Below are positions 58,710 through 64,000 of a stretch of DNA of 64,000 nucleotides, in pieces. The stretch's first letter is position 1. Each line of letters begins with the position of its first letter. Source of the stretch: Helichrysum umbraculigerum (lineage: Eukaryota > Streptophyta > Magnoliopsida > Asterales > Asteraceae); NCBI GenBank assembly GCA_949592205.1, contig CATIUR010000003.1, forward strand, positions 148,737,259 through 148,801,258, written 5' to 3'. A program made the translations under genes and the position numbers. Below the pieces are notes generated by a model that was not told the origin of the DNA, did not search any database, and saw only the letters and a list, made by a program, of their open reading frames with translations.

Positions 58710-59024
58710 TAGGGATGAGTATTTGTAAATGTACTCAACTTTAGTAAAAACTCTATAGTACGTATTCAACTTATAAAACTTCTATTATATGTATCAAATT
58801 TTCAAAAATCTCTATTTATGTATTGAACGGTATTTTTGACGATGTGTCCTTTCAAAAATGTGCCACGTGTCATCCATATAACTTAACACCTCACAAAAAT
58901 ACCATCCAATACATACAATAGAGATTTTTGAAAGTTAGATCCATACAATAAAAATGTTATAAGTTGGATACATACTATAGACTTTTTACTAAAGTTGTGT
59001 ACATTTACCCATACTTGTCCCTAC
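58710..59024. mobile_element. Fold-back MITE with long terminal inverted repeats
   Basis: The left arm (tagggatgagtatttgtaaa) and the right arm (its near-complement ending cttgtcccta) pair over more than 100 bp. The short duplication catag flanks it. Noncoding. Confidence 0.82.
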
Positions 59025-59159
59025 ATAGCAACGCCTTTTATTATCATGACTATTTACGTAGTATAATATATGATCTTAACCATCTAATCTAAATCATATA
59101 GTATACATCGTAACATATCATATTAATGAATAAAATATTCTAAAAGTCAGTTTATTAAA

Positions 59160-60324
59160 GGGTAAATGACAAAAATCAGCAACAAACTGCCCAAAAATAT
59201 TCCAAGTATGCAATCTACCTATTTTATTGTTTATGTAAGCATCAAACCGGAAAATTTTGTACCGATGTCAGTAACATGGTAACCTGTAACCTGTTGAACC
59301 GGTAAACATACAATATTTGGCATTTTTTATGTTTTGTTTTGCTTAAGTGGAATATATATACCCATGTGTCATTTTTCATTAAAAATAAAAAGAAATATAA
59401 CTATTATGTCGTAAAATATCATATCATATCATATCATCATTGATAAAAACATCAGCAATAATAATTCATAATTATGGATTTTACAACAATAAGAAAATTT
59501 TTGTGTCCTACCATCATCAATCAATACCAACAGCAACGATTGGACTCATGATGGATGGCTTCGATCATCAGCGACCACCGCAAATCATTTACCCCAGCGG
59601 CGCTGTGATCTCCGGCCACCACCATAACGTATAACACCTAATCTCCGGAAACCGCCTAAATAACCACAATACGAAAATGAGTTCAACCCGAATTAGCCGG
59701 ATACGCTCGTTTCAGACCACCGTCAGTAGATATGGTCAGATTTGTGCTTCTAGGCGGATCTGGAAACTCCGACCATGAATCTAAAGTTGTAAATTTGTGT
59801 GTAACCAACAATTAAATCCGGATTTTGCTGTTGGGTTTTGGGCTTTCGGCAAAACAGTTCATCGGACGGAGTGTTTGAAGGATTGGTGGTGGTTATTGAA
59901 GTTTGAATTTGAAATAATTGTAGCAAAAATAAGGGATTAAAATGGAATAAAAATGAATTTATTACTGTATATGTTAGCAATTAGCTTTTGATCAGGATGA
60001 TGTTGTTGATTGTTGGTGTTGATGATGATCAGTGTTCACGATGAAGGATTGAATATTAAAAATAATAATATAAATAGAAAAGGAATTAGAAAAATATTAA
60101 ATGACGTGGATGTCCAGGTGTAAACCCAACATGGCAAAAGCAATACATTTGGCAGCTGACATGTATTATTAGTCAGAATTTACAAACTTCAAACGGTAAT
60201 ATTAACTTTTCAAAAACCCTAACACGAAATCTCCCGGTTTATTGCTTACCTAGACAATAAAATGAGTAGATTGCATACTTGGAATATTTTTGGGCAGTAC
60301 GTTACCGATTTTTATCATTTACCC
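59160..60324. mobile_element. Nonautonomous Mutator-like element (TIR-MULE)
   Basis: Inverted repeats of roughly 80-90 bp (gggtaaatgacaaaaatc at the left; the complement at the right) are flanked by the 9 bp duplication tttattaaa (59151-59159, 60325-60333), diagnostic of Mutator. The interior has no transposase. It contains a GC-richer patch (59560-59760) with unidentified short frames that could be captured host DNA. Confidence 0.9.
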
Positions 60325-60386
60325 TTTATTAAATTTCGCAATTCGAGGCCATTGTGGCCTTGTCTGATTGAGCACCCCGTACATAC

Positions 60387-61829
60387 TCATAACCGGGCAT
60401 ATTTCGGGCTAAAAAACTCTATTAATGCCTCCACTAAACTTAATGGAGTTCTGCTTTCAAGTGCTTTGCTAAGTACCTTTGCCTGTTTATGGACCTTTTC
60501 ATCACTCATTAGTCTTTGAATTCCTGCAACCATATGTACCTTTCTAAACATTTTTGGTGCTTCATCCTCATTAGCAAAATCTGACATTCTGAACCCAATC
60601 TTAAGATATTCGGCCACCATTTTTGCATTGTCAAACTGATCACCGCGTAGCGGCCATCCCAATAGTGGGACCCCAAGTCCTATCGCCTCTACTGTCGAGT
60701 TCCACCCGCAATGTGATAGAAACCCTCCTGTAGACGGGTGACTCAGAATCAACAATTGGGGAGACCATCCAGTAATGATCAGTCCTCTATTTCCAACTTT
60801 CAAGCTTAAACCTTCTGGATAGTAACCTTTCTCTTGTTCATCAATATTAACGGTTTGAGTCAACCTCAAGTAGGATCGAGGAATGGTTGTTGTACATGAA
60901 CCAGGCGAGATCACCCATATGAAAGGATGATCTGATTCCTCCAAGGCTTTTGCTAGTTCTTTGTACTCTTCAAGAGTTGGTGTAAACTCACTCCCAAAAG
61001 AAATATACACTACTGATTCATTTGTTTTTGAATCCAACCATTGAATGATCTCGTCCTCCATGTAATTGGAGTTATGGTTTGATCTCATCATCTCATGATC
61101 ATGGAGGATTGAACCAGTTGACTTCCAAAACTGTTGCGGTAGCAGCGGCCCAACGCCCCATATTGGAAACTTGGTATGTTTGGACAAGTAGTCCATGAAA
61201 CAATGCTCCAGATTATCAGAAGTGTTGATAAGTAAGGCCGCAGAGCCGGCCACTGCATCCATCCAAGATGGTTTTTGATTGGGATCAAATATGGTAGGCT
61301 GCAGTCTTCTTCTGCTTAAATCGGCAAAAGTCACAGCCATTTCTACAGGCAACTCGGGAAGCTCCTTAATCTCGTCGGGCTTAATGTCTCCAATCTTTGA
61401 CATCCACCTTCCAAAATCCATCGCGAGTGCGGTTGCACTAGAAGTGGAGAAAGACACCACAGGGATCTTGTGACTTACAAACATCTTCTTGCTCCAGCTC
61501 ATCATTATGTCAATCACAACACACTTAGCTTGTATGCTAGATTTTGTGGACAGGAAAGACTTGATTCCCTCACCCATCTGCAACATATACTGATCATTGA
61601 TCATCAGCGTCTCCCCACGGGGAGACGAAGTGGAAACAGAGATTTCAGCAACATGAATGAAGGAAGAATGGTTGGAAAATGTGGAAGGAATGGATGAAGA
61701 TAGATGAGATGGGATAATGAGGGTGACATTGAAGTTATGATAGCTAATATTCCTGCAGAGTTCCATTGCTGGGTTGAGGTGACCTTGACCAAAGAATGGT
61801 ACAACGAAAATTTCATCAACTCTTACCAT
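60387..61829 (-). CDS. UDP-glycosyltransferase, family GT1 (UGT copy 1, intact)
   Basis: 480 residues in one open frame from the ATG at 61829, the usual size for plant UGTs and intronless. The catalytic-His context GQGHLNPAMELC (H17) and an Asp in VVIDIMMSW are present. The PSPG box starts at W355 (WSPQLLILSHPSTGGF) and ends WPLRGDQ, favouring a UDP-glucose donor. It is the functional-looking paralogue of the pseudogene at 32997-34448 and of the relic at 4565. It belongs to a different UGT group from the UGT94-like gene. The acceptor is unknown; a small phenolic, terpenoid or hormone is plausible for a cytosolic UGT. Its upstream region is repeated in tandem (61850-62620). Confidence 0.95.
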   Translation of the reverse strand: MVRVDEIFVVPFFGQGHLNPAMELCRNISYHNFNVTLIIPSHLSSSIPSTFSNHSSFIHVAEISVSTSSPRGETLMINDQYMLQMGEGIKSFLSTKSSIQAKCVVIDIMMSWSKKMFVSHKIPVVSFSTSSATALAMDFGRWMSKIGDIKPDEIKELPELPVEMAVTFADLSRRRLQPTIFDPNQKPSWMDAVAGSAALLINTSDNLEHCFMDYLSKHTKFPIWGVGPLLPQQFWKSTGSILHDHEMMRSNHNSNYMEDEIIQWLDSKTNESVVYISFGSEFTPTLEEYKELAKALEESDHPFIWVISPGSCTTTIPRSYLRLTQTVNIDEQEKGYYPEGLSLKVGNRGLIITGWSPQLLILSHPSTGGFLSHCGWNSTVEAIGLGVPLLGWPLRGDQFDNAKMVAEYLKIGFRMSDFANEDEAPKMFRKVHMVAGIQRLMSDEKVHKQAKVLSKALESRTPLSLVEALIEFFSPKYARL

Positions 61830-61849
61830 TTGATGGATGATTTTTTGAT

Positions 61850-62620
61850 TTATTAGTATTTGTATTATTTATTATGTGATAGTTATAACTACAAGAACTA
61901 AGATCCTGGGTGTCCAAGGACAGCTTGGTTTATATTTTCACAAATAGATGGATCTAGCTTGTCACATGTTTGTTACGTTTGTAGTTGATCAAGAATATCA
62001 ATTAAGTAGCATTATTAATCAAATGATCAATATTTAGAAATGTAAATCTGACTATATTCCCAAAACAGAAATGCATGCATGTGGATGATCAAAACATAAT
62101 TTATGGGTTTTTTTTCTTTTTTCTTTTAAAACATGAGTTATTCCCCTGATTAATTAATGTGATACTGATAATAACTACGTGAACGAAGATTCTGGCTAGA
62201 GAGATATGGTGCCGATGGACAATTTGCAGGGTTTATTTTTGTAGCCTCGGTTATAAAAATCTTGTCACATGCATACTCACATGGTGTTCGTTTAATAAAA
62301 GATACGGAGTAATTTACATAATTATTAGCCTGATCTGAATCAATATAAAAATTATAGTAATGCATATTTCGAGTCCACTAGCTTGCCTAGTGGCCGTAAC
62401 CGTCCGGGATCACTCTACTGCCTTTCAAAAAAAAAGTAATGCATATTTCGAAAACAGAAATACATGAATATTTGTGAAACATAAATTATTTACCATTAGA
62501 TTAGTTAATGTGATATTGATAATTAATTACATAAACAGAGATCCTGGATTGAGATATGGTGCCCATGGACAGCTTGCACGGTTTATATTTTTTATATTTG
62601 CATCGCACGAGGCCACGATA
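61850..62620 (-). promoter_or_regulatory. UGT upstream region with three imperfect repeats of the promoter block
   Basis: Words such as 'gatcctggg', 'gacagcttggtttata' and 'tgtgatagttataac' occur in order at about 61866-61975. They recur in weaker form at about 62150-62290 (gacaatttgcagggttta) and 62505-62610 (gacagcttgcacggttta). The block nearest the gene is the one shared with the other UGT copies, so the region appears to have been duplicated twice upstream. Confidence 0.7.
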
Positions 62621-62931
62621 GGTGGTGGTAGTTAGGGGTGGAGCTAGAAGTGTGATATTGATAATTAACTAGAGTATTTATTATTGATTAATTAATAAGT
62701 TCGTCATAATACTTATACTTGCGTAGGGACCAAAATTAGAGACAACTCATATCTGGTCACTATTTTCTTTTCGTCGCTAACTGCCACTAAAATAGAAAAA
62801 TGCGTAGCTAAAAGTACCACTGCCAAGGCGCCAAAGGCGTATATACCGACACATAGAACGTGTGTATTAATTTTGTGACACTACTCTCTCATAATATATG
62901 CGTCACTAAAACACTCTTACCCAAATTTGTA
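62621..62931. other. Noncoding spacer
   Basis: No gene is recognised. Short gtcactaaa/gtcgctaac words recall CACTA-type subterminal repeats. Confidence 0.45.
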
Positions 62932-63216
62932 CTCCCTCTGTCCCAAAAAAATTGGCTTCCGACAAAAAAACACGCAGTTTAATAAAAACATATTTAATCA
63001 TTACTACTGCTTTCTCTTTATAACTTTTTGTAGAATGATAGTTTTACCCTTAACCAATTAATTACTTCTTCTTTAAAAGTTTATAATAATAATTTCAATA
63101 AAGGGTAATACGGTAATCACGATTAAACTTCCCTATCTATTTTTGAAATTGGACAATTAATTTGAGACGTACGTAAACGGAAAGATAGACTATAATTAAT
63201 TTTGGGACGGAGGGAG
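62932..63216. mobile_element. Stowaway-like MITE (Tc1/mariner), copy 2
   Basis: The ends CTCCCTCTGTCCC and GGGACGGAGGGAG are flanked by TA (62930-62931 and 63217-63218). It is a relative of 207-484 in inverse orientation. Confidence 0.9.
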
Positions 63217-63402
63217 TATTTGTCAAATAATCATACTATACTTCCATTTTACTAAAATTGTCCCCTAACAACTTTTGTTTGTATTTAAATAATTTGGTTA
63301 TATGTTAGGTTTATTATTATATTCAAGACAAGTTTGATTGAATTTATTTAACAAAATAAGTTATTGAAAGTAATAAATGAAGGTAAAATGGGAGTTTAAT
63401 GA

Positions 63403-63408
<6 letters not shown>

Positions 63409-63470
<62 letters not shown>
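63409..63470. repeat. TA microsatellite
   Basis: About 31 uninterrupted TA units. Confidence 0.95.
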
Positions 63471-63473
<3 letters not shown>

Positions 63474-63884
63474 CATGTGTACAATTAGTTTTGAATAAAT
63501 ATAAATAGTAATATGGACATTTATTTTTAAACGGGAGGAAAAATGATGTATGATATGAGTTACAAATGATACCTTTTTCTCTTGTTCGCGCACTTATTAG
63601 GGACACAATTATAAAATTGTATACATTAATCTACCCGACCTATTTCATGCAAAACGGGGTCCCCAAGTGAGAAGGCTAGTGATGAGAAAAATCATCACTA
63701 TGTTTAAAAGAGACCAAATATGTAATGTCACTGGGTTTAAAGTTATTAAGCGAAGTAATTGAACGAGTCATCTAGCACACTTAACAAAGCTGGTTACGTA
63801 TATGGTTGTTGCTTATTATAAAGGGAATGTATTTTTAATAGTACTCATTTAACTCTATCCTACTATCCTACTATATATATATAT

Positions 63885-64000
63885 ATATAGGTGGAGGTTC
63901 ATATGAGAACCAACTAAAAGTTGAGAACCTTGAGAACCACTACATTACATGCTTATTCACATGTGATTTAACTTCATTCACATTTGAACATTGATTTAGG
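63885..64000. mobile_element. Fold-back MITE, left part (cut by the window end)
   Basis: Matches the left arm of the element at 31775-32140 (gagaaccaactaaaagttga and onward) and is likewise preceded by a TA run. Confidence 0.85.

Noticed and set aside
20838..63470. CRISPR-like regular repeats
   Set aside because: The TA tracts and LTR minisatellites lack uniform unique spacers, and the window is eukaryotic.

Overview
The window looks like plant nuclear DNA, probably from a eudicot. It is AT-rich and dense in transposons. Its genes are intron-poor family-1 glycosyltransferases (UGTs), BAHD acyltransferases and a 4-coumarate:CoA-ligase-like (4CL-like) gene whose exons are joined by GT-AG introns. 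The element set (Tekay-like chromovirus, a noncoding LTR element, hAT, PIF/Harbinger, MULE, Stowaway, CACTA) is typical of plants. The UGT94-type and YFGNC-type BAHD enzymes suggest an asterid, perhaps Asteraceae, but I cannot prove the family.

The host genes read as a specialised-metabolism neighbourhood. At 7.6-13.9 kb a UGT94-like gene (minus) and a malonyltransferase-like BAHD gene (plus) stand head to head. The same pair follows again, with the second UGT reduced to an N-terminal fragment and the second BAHD intact. A third BAHD copy (17.9-31.2 kb) is a pseudogene split by an 11.4 kb retrotransposon array and by a solo LTR. At 33.0-34.4 kb a second type of UGT is intact except for one in-frame stop; its apparently intact paralogue is at 60.4-61.8 kb, and an N-terminal scrap lies at 4.6 kb. 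A six-exon 4CL-like gene ending in a peroxisomal SRL signal (35.5-39.6 kb) has a frameshift in exon 1 and a hAT insertion in exon 3. A 4CL exon-1 fragment at 5.2-6.9 kb carries a copy of the same hAT element. Acyl-CoA formation, glycosylation and acylation of a phenolic or similar aglycone would fit, but co-function is inferred.

Most of the rest is nested transposons, many with target-site duplications (TSDs) that can be read directly. These include: a Copia-like LTR with primer site beside an inverted solo LTR (1.9-3.6 kb); a solo LTR inside a hAT (5.4-6.8 kb); a 3.1 kb solo LTR (14.5-17.7 kb); an LTR-internal-LTR-internal-LTR chromovirus array (18.4-29.9 kb); a PIF/Harbinger transposon whose transposase gene is split by a solo LTR (39.9-43.8 kb); and a three-level nest at 45.0-57.9 kb (hAT, then a noncoding LARD-like element, then a solo LTR in the 3' LTR). 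From 58 kb to the end there are a hAT MITE, a fold-back element, a MULE with 9 bp TSDs, the intact UGT with repeated upstream blocks, and further MITEs.

Apparently intact host genes are the UGTs at 7582-8919 and 60387-61829 and the BAHD genes at 9914-11281 and 12503-13876. No rRNA gene, functional tRNA gene or CRISPR array was seen.
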